A DNA stretch of 64,000 nucleotides from Polynucleobacter necessarius (GTDB taxonomy: Bacteria; Pseudomonadota; Gammaproteobacteria; Burkholderiales; Burkholderiaceae): contig NZ_LT615228.1 of assembly GCF_900096765.1 (NCBI RefSeq), positions 688,669-752,668 on the forward strand, written 5' to 3'. Below, one piece after another: positions 40,931-49,744 of the stretch. Each line of letters opens with the position of its first letter. Positions within the stretch are counted from its first letter, which is position 1. The notes beneath the pieces are model-generated. The model saw nothing but the letters and a program-made list of their open reading frames with translations, had not been told where the DNA came from and did no database searches. The translations under genes were made by a program, and so were the position numbers.

Positions 40931-41712
40931 CAAAAACCTGTCTTGTAAGAGATGAAGGCAAAGATGCCATCAACCACCACAATCATCACGATGCTGCTCA
41001 CCACTGCACGTGTGGCAGAGATGCCAACTGCAGCAGCGCCAGTACCCGTTTGCATACCGCGTAAACATCCCATCGCCGATACCACAACACCAAATAAGGT
41101 TGCCTTAATTAAGCCAGAGCAAATATCTTCAATATCAACCGCATTGAGCATACCGTTATAAAAATTTACAAAAGGAATGCCGTAGATCAACATAGTGCAC
41201 ATCGATGCAATGATGCTCACGATATCAGCAAATAAGGTCAAAATAGGAGCAACCAAAATACCTGCGAGGACTCTGGGCACAACCAGAAAACGAATTGGGC
41301 TTAAACCACCAGAAACCAGTGCATCTACTTCGCTATTGACTGTCATCGTGCCAATTTCTGCTGCAAAAGCTGCAGATGAACGACCTGCCAACAAAATAGC
41401 AGTAATCAAAGGCCCCATTTCACGTACGATCCCCAAGGCTGCGAGTGGTCCAACATAAGAGGTGGCGCCAAATTGCTGCATACCAATGGCCGCCTGAAAG
41501 GACAAAATCACACCAATCAAGAAGGCCACCAAACCCACAATTGGTAAGGCCGCTATACCCGCCTCTACTGCAGCATTGACAAAGTCTCCCCAACGAACTT
41601 GCTTGGGATTGCGAACCGACCAAAATAAATCATCACTTAAATGACCTACGAAGGTAATCAGACCCTTCATATCATCCAATAGATTTTGGGCGGCCATTCC
41701 CGTGCTAACCAC
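40930..41712 (-). CDS. MlaE-type lipid ABC permease, separated from its STAS domain
   Basis: The membrane permease part (260 aa from GTG 41712, or 255 from ATG 41697, MAAQNLLDDMKG). It has five or six helices and the MlaE family blocks AIGMQQFGATSYVGPLAALGI and REMGPLITAILLAGRSSAAF with AEIGTMTVNSEVDAL. In many Burkholderiales the protein carries an N-terminal STAS domain. Here that domain is in another frame upstream (41765-42112). Removing one T from ATTT (plus strand AAA 41767-41769) joins them as RYQPLINPITNLFPVPIPKPK. The permease lacks nothing else and is about as long as E. coli MlaE, so it may still function if translated on its own. Confidence 0.85.
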   Translation of the reverse strand: MVSTGMAAQNLLDDMKGLITFVGHLSDDLFWSVRNPKQVRWGDFVNAAVEAGIAALPIVGLVAFLIGVILSFQAAIGMQQFGATSYVGPLAALGIVREMGPLITAILLAGRSSAAFAAEIGTMTVNSEVDALVSGGLSPIRFLVVPRVLAGILVAPILTLFADIVSIIASMCTMLIYGIPFVNFYNGMLNAVDIEDICSGLIKATLFGVVVSAMGCLRGMQTGTGAAAVGISATRAVVSSIVMIVVVDGIFAFISYKTGF

Positions 41713-41764
41713 AAAACTCCGTTTGGGTTTAGGAATAGGAACAGGGAATAAATTGGTAATCGGA

Positions 41765-42112
41765 TTAAATCAAAGGCTGATAGCGTTCATTGAGCCCGAC
41801 AATCTCAAATTTTCCGCCTACCTTTTGCTGCGCTTGCTCAACACCAATCAGAAAAGCAATACCTGAACCATCTAGATATTTTACTTGAGAGGCATCAAAT
41901 ATGAGGGAAGCTATTTTAGAGTCATTGGGCGATAATTTTGAAAGCCAAGCATTTTGTGAATCACGAATTTGTGTCCAAACTCCGCCAAGGGAATACACAT
42001 TCACTACGCCCGTTAAAACGACTTTGGCATTGGTAGCATCGATCTGAGACCAAACCGCTACGGAAGGGTTTGATGCTTGGTCAGACGTAATCATGGCTTC
42101 AGAAGTGCTCAT
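41765..42112 (-). CDS. STAS domain, likely detached N-terminal part of the MlaE permease
   Basis: A 115-aa STAS domain (MlaB-like) ending in IASLIFDASQVKYLDGSGIA and FLIGVEQAQQKVGGKFEIVG. It carries DGSGIAFL, comparable to the conserved D-S/T-GI loop of anti-sigma-antagonist-like domains. It stops at TAA 41765-41767 because of one extra base. ATG 42112 is chosen over an upstream TTG. In E. coli the STAS protein MlaB is a separate subunit binding MlaF, so this fragment might act alone. It is more simply the broken front of a fused gene. Confidence 0.8.
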   Translation of the reverse strand: MSTSEAMITSDQASNPSVAVWSQIDATNAKVVLTGVVNVYSLGGVWTQIRDSQNAWLSKLSPNDSKIASLIFDASQVKYLDGSGIAFLIGVEQAQQKVGGKFEIVGLNERYQPLI

Positions 42113-42152
42113 AGGCAAACTATAAGGTATCCATAAGAAATGCTTGTGAAAT

Positions 42153-42187
42153 ACGGAAAAGGGCCCAGTTTTTCAACTAGGCCCTAT
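42153..42187 (-). terminator. Terminator after tRNA-Arg
   Basis: AGGGCC-T-AGTT and AACT-G-GGCCCT (minus strand) pair with one mismatch, followed by TTTTCC, beginning about 10 bp after the tRNA CCA. Confidence 0.75.
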
Positions 42188-42193
42188 ATAAGA

Positions 42194-42270
42194 TGGTGCG
42201 GCTGGCAGGAATTGAACCCACGACCCCTTGGTTCGTAGCCAAGTACTCTATCCAGCTGAGCTACAGCCGC
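42194..42270 (-). tRNA. tRNA-Arg (ACG)
   Basis: A 77-nt cloverleaf on the minus strand. The acceptor GCGGCTG starts at 42270, the D arm is GCTCAGCTGGATAGAGTAC, the anticodon arm is CTTGG-CTACGAA-CCAAG with anticodon ACG, the T arm is GTGGGTTCAATTCCTGC, and discriminator A and CCA are encoded at 42194-42197. It is divergent from greB. Confidence 0.97.
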
Positions 42271-42288
42271 AACAGCCATAATTATGCC

Positions 42289-42789
42289 ATGGAAGAGAAG
42301 AACTACATCACACCCACTGGACATGAGCGCATCAAAAACGAGCTACTACAGCTCTTAAACCTTGATAGACCGGAGGTTGTCAAGGTTGTTCACTGGGCCG
42401 CTAGTAACGGCGACCGATCGGAAAATGGGGACTATATCTATGGAAAAAAGCGTTTGAGGGAGATCGATCGGCGTATCCGCTTCCTGAACAAACGCCTGGA
42501 ATTTGCTGTAGTATTTGATAATTTGGCCCGCAAATCGGGGGATGCCGACTCTGAGCAGATCTTTTTTGGAGCCACAGTCACTTACTCACCTCAATCAGGC
42601 AAAGAAGCTGGCAAAGAAACCATCATCACCATTGTTGGGGTCGATGAGGTTGACCTAGATCAGGGGCGCGTCAGCTGGATTTCGCCAATCGCTAAGGCCT
42701 TGATTAAAGCCAGGCTTGGGGACTGCGTATTCATTCAAACGCCAACCGGTCCTACTGAAATTGAAATCCTGGACGTTCAATACCGATAA
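42289..42789 (+). CDS. greB: Transcription elongation factor GreB
   Basis: A factor that stimulates RNA cleavage by backtracked RNA polymerase (166 aa). ATG 42289 (MEEKNYITPTGHERIKNEL) is used; the open frame begins inside the tRNA and is not coding there. The N-terminal coiled coil has the acidic tip SNGDRSENGDY with the catalytic Asp/Glu, and RFLNKRLEFAVVFD follows. The C-terminal FKBP-like domain has FFGATVTY and the Gre box VSWISPIAKALIKARLGD. The wording (GDYIYGKKRLREID) favours GreB over GreA. Confidence 0.93.
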   Translation: MEEKNYITPTGHERIKNELLQLLNLDRPEVVKVVHWAASNGDRSENGDYIYGKKRLREIDRRIRFLNKRLEFAVVFDNLARKSGDADSEQIFFGATVTYSPQSGKEAGKETIITIVGVDEVDLDQGRVSWISPIAKALIKARLGDCVFIQTPTGPTEIEILDVQYR

Positions 42790-42824
42790 ATCTCTGAGTC
42801 TTCTTGCTTCTGAGTATTATTTCC

Positions 42825-45227
42825 TTACAGAGCGCGAGTGCGGGTCACCCGCATCACATCTGGATTGGCTCTCAAGCTTCGCATGACCTTAGATAAATGC
42901 AGTCGGTCATAGACTTGAATGGTAAAGCGAATGGTGACGGAATCTTCCTTAAAACGGTCTTCCATCGACACGTTCATGATATTGGAATCGGCCGAAGTCA
43001 CACTACTTGCAACCCGAGCCAATACTCCTTTGCCTTGACGGGTATCAATCGCCAAATCAACCTCAAATTCACGGTGAATATCTCCACCCCACTCGACCTC
43101 CACCCACTTGTCATTATCTTTTGACAGCATCCGCAAAGCAATTGGACAATCGTTGGTATGTACCTGCAGGCCCTCGCCCTTGCCAAGATAGCCAATAATG
43201 TTGTCCCCAGGTATGGGGTGACAGCAGGATTGAAAACTAATCGAATTACCTTCGCGCCCATCTACTAATATGGCCTGACGTTGGTGATGATGCGCTTCTT
43301 GATTTGGAGTTACCCAATCACTGGCACCTAAACGCATTTGCTCAGCACCACCCTCATCGTCGATCAAGATTTTTAGACGGATAGCCAATTCTTGTGGAGA
43401 ACGACGACCCAAGGCAATATTGACACATGCCTCTTCACGGGTCTTATCGCCGGTCCAATGCATGAGCTTTTCCCAAATCTCTGGAGTGAGCAAGGCTGCA
43501 TCAACCCCCTGCTGGCGCAAACTATTTACCAACAAACGCTCACCCAATTGCAGGGACTCGGAATAGTGCTTGGTTTTGAGAGAGTGCCGAATAGATGCGC
43601 GGGCCTTACCGGTGCGTACAAACGCAAGCCAACCCGGATTTGGCTGAGAATTAGCTGAATTGATGACCTCAATAATGTCACCATTCTTGAGCTCGCTTCG
43701 AAGTGGCAATTGCAAACCATTAATTTTCACGGCAACACAGGTGTTCCCTAAATCACTGTGAATCGAGTATGCAAAATCAAGCGCAGTAGCCCCACGAGGT
43801 AGAGCACGAATGTGCCCTTTTGGAGTAAAGACGTAGACTGCATCTGGGAATAAATCAATCTTGACGTGTTCTAAGAATTCTTGAGAGTCACCGCTACTAT
43901 CTTGTATATCAATCAATGATTGCAACCATTGGTGCGCACGATTTTGCACTTCACTCATATCGGGTGAGCCGTCTTTATAAGCCCAGTGCGCTGCCACACC
44001 TGCCTCGGCAACCGCATGCATATCCGTTGTGCGAATCTGAAATTCTACTGGTACACCAGATGGACCCAACAAGGTTGTGTGTAGTGATTGATACCCATTG
44101 AGCTTGGGAATGGCAATGTAATCCTTGAACTTGCCAGGCATCGGCTTATACAAGGAGTGCAAAATACCCAACGCACGATAGCACTCATCAATGCTACTAA
44201 CGGTTACACGGAATGCATAGACGTCTAATACTTGAGAAAAACTCAAATGCTTAGCGCGCATTTTGTTGTAAATACTGTAGAGAGTTTTTTCGCGGCCACG
44301 AAGGTCAACTTCTAAATTGGCTTTTGCAAAAGCCATTCGAGAGGCCTGTAAAATCTTTTCAACCATCTCCTTGCGATTACCTCGAGCGCGCTTTACCGCT
44401 CCCTCGATCACTCGAAAACGCATTGGCATCGAATAACGAAAACTCAGGTCCTGCAAATCACGATAAATCACATTAAGACCCAAGCGATAGGCAATTGGAG
44501 CGTAAATCTCAATCGTCTCTGCAGCTACCCTGCGACGCTTTTCCATCGGCACGGCATCAAGAGTTCGCATATTATGAGTGCGGTCCGCTAGCTTGACCAA
44601 AATGACGCGCACATCACGCGCCATCGCCATAAACATTTTGCGAAAACTTTCCGCCTGCGCTTCAGCGTGACTCTGAAACTCTAGTTTATCGAGCTTGGTG
44701 AGACCTTCAACTAACTCAGCCACTTTATTGCCAAACTTTTCTACTAAATCAGCCTTAGTGCATCCCGTGTCCTCAATGACATCATGCAGTAGTGCTGCCA
44801 TGATCGATGGCGCATCTAAACGCCAGGTTGCACAGAGCTCAGCAACCGATACTGGATGGGTAATGTAAGGCTCTCCGCTATGGCGGTATTGGCCTAGATG
44901 CGCGGCATCAGCAAATTGAAAAGCTTTTTTGATTTGTGTAACCTCAACTGGCTTGAGATAAGACAACTTGGATAACAAACCTTCGATTGAGACAACCTGG
45001 TGCTTTAAGGGAAGAGTGGGCGCAGAAGTTGGGCCAAACAAATGCCGACTCGATTGCGCAAGAATGCTTGCAATAATCGATTTTTTACTGCTTTGTGTGC
45101 GGGTATGTGATGGAAGATCAAGTAAATCAGCACGATCTTCTGATTGCAGTCTTTCTTTGGGAGCCTCTTTTGGCGAGCCTCCCCCTACTGCTTCCAATGT
45201 TTTGGTCGTTCCTGAAGAGAGCTCCAC
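42825..45227 (-). CDS. spoT: Bifunctional (p)ppGpp synthetase/hydrolase
   Basis: An alarmone enzyme of 800 aa. An N-terminal tail of about 75 residues is not conserved. The HD hydrolase has AALLHDVIEDTG (H148 D149, E152 D153) and ILVKLADRTHNMRTL, so hydrolysis should work. The synthetase has GREKTLYSIYNKMRAKHLSF and DYIAIPKLNGYQSLHTTLLG. TGS (YVFTPKGHIRALPRGATALDFAYSIHS), a zinc-finger-like SFQSCCHPIPGDNIIGYL and a C-terminal ACT domain follow. Intact active sites in both halves suggest the SpoT/Rel type. It is followed upstream by rpoZ and gmk, the classic gmk-rpoZ-spoT order. Confidence 0.94.
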   Translation of the reverse strand: MELSSGTTKTLEAVGGGSPKEAPKERLQSEDRADLLDLPSHTRTQSSKKSIIASILAQSSRHLFGPTSAPTLPLKHQVVSIEGLLSKLSYLKPVEVTQIKKAFQFADAAHLGQYRHSGEPYITHPVSVAELCATWRLDAPSIMAALLHDVIEDTGCTKADLVEKFGNKVAELVEGLTKLDKLEFQSHAEAQAESFRKMFMAMARDVRVILVKLADRTHNMRTLDAVPMEKRRRVAAETIEIYAPIAYRLGLNVIYRDLQDLSFRYSMPMRFRVIEGAVKRARGNRKEMVEKILQASRMAFAKANLEVDLRGREKTLYSIYNKMRAKHLSFSQVLDVYAFRVTVSSIDECYRALGILHSLYKPMPGKFKDYIAIPKLNGYQSLHTTLLGPSGVPVEFQIRTTDMHAVAEAGVAAHWAYKDGSPDMSEVQNRAHQWLQSLIDIQDSSGDSQEFLEHVKIDLFPDAVYVFTPKGHIRALPRGATALDFAYSIHSDLGNTCVAVKINGLQLPLRSELKNGDIIEVINSANSQPNPGWLAFVRTGKARASIRHSLKTKHYSESLQLGERLLVNSLRQQGVDAALLTPEIWEKLMHWTGDKTREEACVNIALGRRSPQELAIRLKILIDDEGGAEQMRLGASDWVTPNQEAHHHQRQAILVDGREGNSISFQSCCHPIPGDNIIGYLGKGEGLQVHTNDCPIALRMLSKDNDKWVEVEWGGDIHREFEVDLAIDTRQGKGVLARVASSVTSADSNIMNVSMEDRFKEDSVTIRFTIQVYDRLHLSKVMRSLRANPDVMRVTRTRAL

Positions 45228-45242
45228 ACCGGAACTCCTGTA

Positions 45243-45446
45243 TTACAGAGGAACTTTGGTCAACATGTCACGATCAGTCACGCCAGCCGCAACTTCACGC
45301 AAAGCAACAACAGTGGCTTTATCTCTAGACTCAACACGTGGGGAGTAACCTTGAACCAATTGACGAGCGCGATAAGTTGCTGCCAATACCAGTTCAAAAC
45401 GATTTGGAATAGTTTTAAGACAATCTTCTACAGTAATACGGGCCAT
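45243..45446 (-). CDS. rpoZ: RNA polymerase omega subunit
   Basis: A small RNA polymerase subunit (67 aa from ATG 45446, [20 protein letters not shown]). The family core is [17 protein letters not shown] and [12 protein letters not shown] longer frame from 45473 adds nine residues and is less likely. It lies between gmk and spoT; omega forms part of the ppGpp site on polymerase, in keeping with its neighbour. Confidence 0.95.
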   Translation of the reverse strand: MARITVEDCLKTIPNRFELVLAATYRARQLVQGYSPRVESRDKATVVALREVAAGVTDRDMLTKVPL

Positions 45447-45491
45447 GCTGAACTCACTTAAATTTAGCTTCAATACCTACAGGATAACTGA

Positions 45492-46130
45492 TTAGACCCC
45501 AAGGCGCCTCAAAAGAGCTGGATTTCTGGCCATACTAGGCCCAGAACGCAGGCGACTAGAGGCCAAAATATGCCTGAGATCAATTAAAGTCTGATCGAAA
45601 GAGTCATTCACCACAATGTAGTCAGCTTCATGGGCATGCATGAGCTCGACATGGGCGGCGGCTAGGCGCTTCTGAATGGTCTCTTCATCATCTTGACCAC
45701 GCTTGCGCAAACGCTCCTCCAAAGCCTCCATAGATGGCGGAAAAATGAAGATCCATTGAACCGAAGGAATCAGTTTACGAATTTGTTGTGCGCCCTGCCA
45801 ATCGATTTCTAGGATGACATCACTACCGGCTTGCATCTGCGCTTCGATCCAAGGTTTTGAGGTGCCGTAAAAATGTCCGTGCACTTGCGCCCACTCTAAA
45901 AAATGACCTTGATCACGCTCGGCAATAAATTCTTCTTTACTTGCAAAGCGATAATCCTTGCCATCAACCTCGCCAGGTCTTGGGGCACGCGTGGTGGTTG
46001 ATAGAGATAACTTGAGTCCCGCATCATCTTTTAACAATGCATTGACTAAGGATGATTTACCAGCACCAGATGGCGCCACAATCATCAGCATGCTGCCTTG
46101 ATACGAGGGAGTTAGGTTGGAACTAGTCAT
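45492..46130 (-). CDS. gmk: Guanylate kinase
   Basis: Phosphorylates GMP to GDP (212 aa from ATG 46130). The P-loop is VAPSGAGKSSLVNALL near residues 18-33. The GMP-binding segment is STTTRAPRPGEVDGKDYRF, and DVILEIDWQGAQQIRK follows near 110. It starts the gmk-rpoZ-spoT group, 16 bp after yicC. Confidence 0.96.
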   Translation of the reverse strand: MTSSNLTPSYQGSMLMIVAPSGAGKSSLVNALLKDDAGLKLSLSTTTRAPRPGEVDGKDYRFASKEEFIAERDQGHFLEWAQVHGHFYGTSKPWIEAQMQAGSDVILEIDWQGAQQIRKLIPSVQWIFIFPPSMEALEERLRKRGQDDEETIQKRLAAAHVELMHAHEADYIVVNDSFDQTLIDLRHILASSRLRSGPSMARNPALLRRLGV

Positions 46131-46146
46131 CAATTCGTTGCATGTT

Positions 46147-47082
46147 TTACTCTAAATTTTGAACCTGCTCGCGCATTTGTTCAATCAAGAGCTTAAGTTC
46201 TAATGCGGCCTGAGTACATTCCTCCGAAACTGATTTAGAGCTTAATGTATTTGCCTCACGATTGAGCTCTTGCATCAGAAAGTCTAAGCGCTTTCCTACA
46301 GGCCCCTTTCCTGCCAGAGCAGTATCAACCGCCTGTAAATGCGTCTTTAAACGGGCAAACTCTTCAGCAACATCGATACGAACCGCATATAGAACGACCT
46401 CTTGGCGAATACGCTCCATGAGCTCAGTACCACTACCGCCAGAAATCCTGCCTTGCTCTTGAGCGGCCAAGGCTTCGGATAAACGTTCGGTTAATTTTTC
46501 TTGGTATTGGGCGACATATTGCGGCACCTTAGGCTCGATCGCCTTCACGATTTCACGCATTTTACTAGTTATAGCTGTCAAAACACTCACCAAGGATTTT
46601 CCCTCGGAGTAGCGGGTTTGTATCAGCGCATCTAGTGCAGCGCGTGCAGCTTCAGTAGTTGCATGAATCCAGCCATCCTCCTCTCCACGGGGCTCTGATA
46701 CTAGGCCAGGCCAACGTAATACTTCCGCAATGCTCAATTGACTTGCTGTTGGAAAAGCAGCCTGAGCTTGCTCTTGAAGGGTAAACAAGGCGTCTAAACG
46801 ATCTCGATTCAAGGTACCCAAGGCATGAGGGTTGGGCTTAGCAGCAGCCCCGCTGTTAACGCGCCACGCAGCTCGAAACTCTACTTTGCCTCGGGAGAGA
46901 CTGGCTGTAGCCATTTCTCGAAGTGTTGGCTCAGCCCCGCGACACTCGTCTGGAAGACGAAAACCCAGATCCAGAAAGCGGCTATTAACAGCCCGACATT
47001 CCACCTGCAGATCAGCAACCACGCCCCCTCCTAGGGAGACTTGGCGGGAAGCGCTGCCATAACCAGTCATGCTCGATATCAT
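46147..47082 (-). CDS. yicC: YicC family endoribonuclease-like protein
   Basis: A 311-aa member of the YicC/YloC family, whose E. coli member has been linked to RNA turnover. It begins [18 protein letters not shown], the usual start. The conserved parts [17 protein letters not shown] and [22 protein letters not shown] near the C-terminus are present. It lies upstream of gmk and diverges from rph, with 65 bp between the starts. Confidence 0.93.
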   Translation of the reverse strand: MISSMTGYGSASRQVSLGGGVVADLQVECRAVNSRFLDLGFRLPDECRGAEPTLREMATASLSRGKVEFRAAWRVNSGAAAKPNPHALGTLNRDRLDALFTLQEQAQAAFPTASQLSIAEVLRWPGLVSEPRGEEDGWIHATTEAARAALDALIQTRYSEGKSLVSVLTAITSKMREIVKAIEPKVPQYVAQYQEKLTERLSEALAAQEQGRISGGSGTELMERIRQEVVLYAVRIDVAEEFARLKTHLQAVDTALAGKGPVGKRLDFLMQELNREANTLSSKSVSEECTQAALELKLLIEQMREQVQNLE

Positions 47083-47147
47083 ATGGACATTGTAGATTCT
47101 TTAATGCCATCACCACCAATTCGAGCCAACCTTTAGGACCCATCACC

Positions 47148-47888
47148 ATGAGCAACACCACTCCAGCCTCCATTACCCGCCCTAGCGGTCGTAAGCCAGC
47201 CGATCTACGCCCGGTAACGATCTCTAGAAGCTTTACAAAGCATGCCGAGGGATCTGTCTTGATTGCCTTTGGCGACACCAAGGTGCTGTGTACGGCAAGC
47301 GTCTTGGACAAAGTTCCGCCCCATAAAAGAGGCTCAGGAGAAGGCTGGGTTACCGCAGAGTACGGAATGCTCCCCCGCTCTACTCATACCCGCAGCGATC
47401 GAGAAGCAGCACGCGGCAAACAATCTGGTCGCACACAGGAAATTCAGCGTTTGATTGGGCGTGCGATGCGCACGGTATTTAACCTAGAAACTTTGGGAGA
47501 GCGTACGATTCATCTAGATTGTGACGTCTTGCAAGCCGACGGTGGCACACGCACCGCCTCCATTACTGGCGCCTATGTTGCCGCAAGAGATGCCGTAAAT
47601 CAATTACTCAAAACCGGCGTACTCACCCAAGACCCCATCATCGATAGTGTTGCCGCGATTTCTGTTGGCATCTATCAAGGCGTACCGGTTTTGGATCTAG
47701 ATTACCCTGAAGATTCATCGTGCGATACCGATATGAATGTAGTGATGACTGGCAAGGGCGGCATGATCGAGGTGCAAGGCACTGCCGAGGGTGCTGCGTT
47801 CTCTAGAGAAGAACTCAATGCCCTGCTCAATTTGGCTGAGCAAGGTATTCATGAACTCACTCAATTACAAATTGACGCGTTCAAGTAA
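47148..47888 (+). CDS. rph: Ribonuclease PH
   Basis: A phosphorolytic 3' exoribonuclease that trims tRNA ends (246 aa). Landmarks are [42 protein letters not shown] near 83-102 with the phosphate-contact Arg, and [20 protein letters not shown] and [21 protein letters not shown]. It heads the rph-rdgB-hemW group on the plus strand. Confidence 0.96.
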   Translation: MSNTTPASITRPSGRKPADLRPVTISRSFTKHAEGSVLIAFGDTKVLCTASVLDKVPPHKRGSGEGWVTAEYGMLPRSTHTRSDREAARGKQSGRTQEIQRLIGRAMRTVFNLETLGERTIHLDCDVLQADGGTRTASITGAYVAARDAVNQLLKTGVLTQDPIIDSVAAISVGIYQGVPVLDLDYPEDSSCDTDMNVVMTGKGGMIEVQGTAEGAAFSREELNALLNLAEQGIHELTQLQIDAFK

Positions 47889-47907
47889 GGTACCAATAGA
47901 TTTATCC

Positions 47908-48507
47908 ATGCAAAAACTAGTACTTGCTTCGAATAACGCCGGAAAGCTAAAAGAGTTTCAGGCGCTATTGGCTCCTTTAAATTTTCAAGTCATTCCTCAG
48001 GGCGAGCTTGGTATACCCTCAGCCGCAGAACCGCATCACACCTTTATTGAAAATGCCCTTGCTAAAGCGCGCCATGCCAGCGCTGCTAGCGGGCTTCCAG
48101 CCCTAGCAGACGATTCCGGTATTTGCGCACACGCCCTCAACGGAAAACCAGGGGTTCTCTCTGCTCGTTATGCGGGCGAGCCAGCTAATGATGTGGCTAA
48201 TAATAAAAAATTGATTTTGGATTTAAGCCAGGCTGCCGATCATGGTGCGCACTATGTTTGCGCGCTCGTGTTTGTCAATAGCGTAAATGACCCAGAGCCC
48301 CTGATCGTGCAAACGCGTTGGTACGGACAGATCGTCGCCCAAGCAAAAGGATCTAATGGGTTTGGCTACGACGCCCATTTCTTTTTGCCTGATCTGGGGG
48401 TGACGGCTGCCCAGCTTGAACCCGCACAAAAGAATTTAATCAGCCACCGTGGCCAAGCTTTGCGTGAACTCATCTCTCAACTTCAATCGCGCAGCAACCG
48501 TGCTTAA
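47908..48507 (+). CDS. rdgB: RdgB/HAM1 family non-canonical purine NTP pyrophosphatase
   Basis: Removes dITP, XTP and related bad nucleotides (199 aa). ATG 47908 (MQKLVLASNNAGKLKEFQ) is 20 bp after the rph stop; an upstream frame inside rph is ignored. The family blocks LASNNAGKLKEF, LPALADDSGICAHAL, GVLSARYAGE and GSNGFGYDAHFFLPD are all seen. Confidence 0.96.
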   Translation: MQKLVLASNNAGKLKEFQALLAPLNFQVIPQGELGIPSAAEPHHTFIENALAKARHASAASGLPALADDSGICAHALNGKPGVLSARYAGEPANDVANNKKLILDLSQAADHGAHYVCALVFVNSVNDPEPLIVQTRWYGQIVAQAKGSNGFGYDAHFFLPDLGVTAAQLEPAQKNLISHRGQALRELISQLQSRSNRA

Positions 48508-49690
48508 TCTGGGGTCCAATACCATTTCCTTAAGCGCGCTGCCACCGCTCGCACTCTATATTCACTTTCCCTGGTGTGAGAGGAAGTGCCCCTATTGCGA
48601 CTTTAATTCCCATCAAATAAAAGACAGAGTTAGTGGCAAATCCGGCTTTGATGAACAACGCTATATCAAGGCATTGATTGCCGATTTAGAAACAGAGCTT
48701 CCCCATATTTGGGGCAGACAAGTTCACAGTATTTTTATTGGTGGTGGCACACCCAGCCTGCTCTCACCCAAGGGAATGGATGAGCTCCTATCTTCAGTTC
48801 GCGCTCGCGTAAATTTAGAACCAGATGCTGAAATCACCATGGAAGCAAACCCAGGATCCATTGAGGCAGGCAAATTTTCCGCTTTTGCTAAATGCGGCAT
48901 TAATCGTGTCTCCATAGGTGTGCAAAGTTTTCAGGATGAGCAGCTTAAAGCCCTGGGGCGTATTCATAATGGAGATGAAGCAAAACGCGCCATCCACATT
49001 GCGTTGGAACACTTCAAATCTGTAAATTTAGATTTAATGTATGGCTTACCCCATCAAAGTCTTGAAGCGGCTAAGTCTGATGTCCAAACTGCTTTAATGT
49101 TTCAGACCCCGCATCTATCTCTCTACAATCTGACTTTAGAACCCAATACCTACTTCGCCAGTTTTCCACCCAAGCTTCCTAGCGAAGATGAGATTGATGC
49201 CATCTTTGAACAGAATCTAGAGTTACTAACCCAAGCAGGCTATCAACGCTATGAAGTGTCTGCGTATGCTAAGAAAGATCAGGAGTGCAAACACAACCTG
49301 AACTACTGGCGTTTTGGCGACTACATTGGTATTGGCGCGGGAGCTCATGGGAAGATTTCATTTCCCAATAAGATTACTCGCCAAGTACGTGAGCGCCATC
49401 CTGACACTTACATGCAGGCAATGGAGCAAAAAGGCAATGCACTGATTGAGACTCAAGAGATTGCCGCTAAAGATCTGCCATTTGAATTTATGCTCAACGT
49501 ATTGCGTTTATCTGCCGGTGTTGATACCAACACTTTTAGCGAGCGCACTGGCCTACCCTTGCACACTATTAGCAAGGCCCTAGGACAAGCTACAAAAAAA
49601 GGCTTGTTAGATGAAAACCCCAGCAAACTCAAAGCGAGTGATCAGGGTTTACGCTATCTGAATAACTTACAAGAGCTCTTTCTGAGCTAA
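48500..49690 (+). CDS. hemW: Radical SAM heme chaperone HemW
   Basis: A radical-SAM protein related to coproporphyrinogen dehydrogenase that delivers heme (396 aa). GTG 48500 is preferred; it overlaps the rdgB stop by 8 bp. A TTG or ATG within rdgB (48449) is possible. The cluster motif CERKCPYCDFNSH is near residue 25. GGGTPSLL and EANPGSIEAGKF follow, with NRVSIGVQSFQDEQLKALGR. The C-terminal wing is complete, and the CNxDxYR-type motif of true HemN is not seen. Confidence 0.9.
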   Translation: MLNLGSNTISLSALPPLALYIHFPWCERKCPYCDFNSHQIKDRVSGKSGFDEQRYIKALIADLETELPHIWGRQVHSIFIGGGTPSLLSPKGMDELLSSVRARVNLEPDAEITMEANPGSIEAGKFSAFAKCGINRVSIGVQSFQDEQLKALGRIHNGDEAKRAIHIALEHFKSVNLDLMYGLPHQSLEAAKSDVQTALMFQTPHLSLYNLTLEPNTYFASFPPKLPSEDEIDAIFEQNLELLTQAGYQRYEVSAYAKKDQECKHNLNYWRFGDYIGIGAGAHGKISFPNKITRQVRERHPDTYMQAMEQKGNALIETQEIAAKDLPFEFMLNVLRLSAGVDTNTFSERTGLPLHTISKALGQATKKGLLDENPSKLKASDQGLRYLNNLQELFLS

Positions 49691-49706
49691 AGTCATCCTA
49701 TAAATA

Positions 49707-49729
49707 AAAACGACAAAGAATGTCGTTTC
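49707..49729. terminator. Hairpin downstream of hemW
   Basis: AAACGACA-AAGAA-TGTCGTTT lies 18 bp past the hemW stop. On the plus strand no long T run follows, so it is a weak terminator or an mRNA end-protecting stem. Its T-rich side faces the minus strand, where no gene ends. Confidence 0.5.
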
Positions 49730-49744
49730 ACCATGGAGACATAA

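Noticed and set aside
42193-42288. Longer GreB N-terminus starting within the tRNA-Arg region
   Set aside because: The upstream codons lie in the complement of the tRNA; ATG 42289 gives the normal GreB start.
47012-47311. 99-codon minus-strand open frame opposite the rph and yicC starts
   Set aside because: It lies antisense to two clearly real genes, has no family wording and no ribosome-binding site that I can see.
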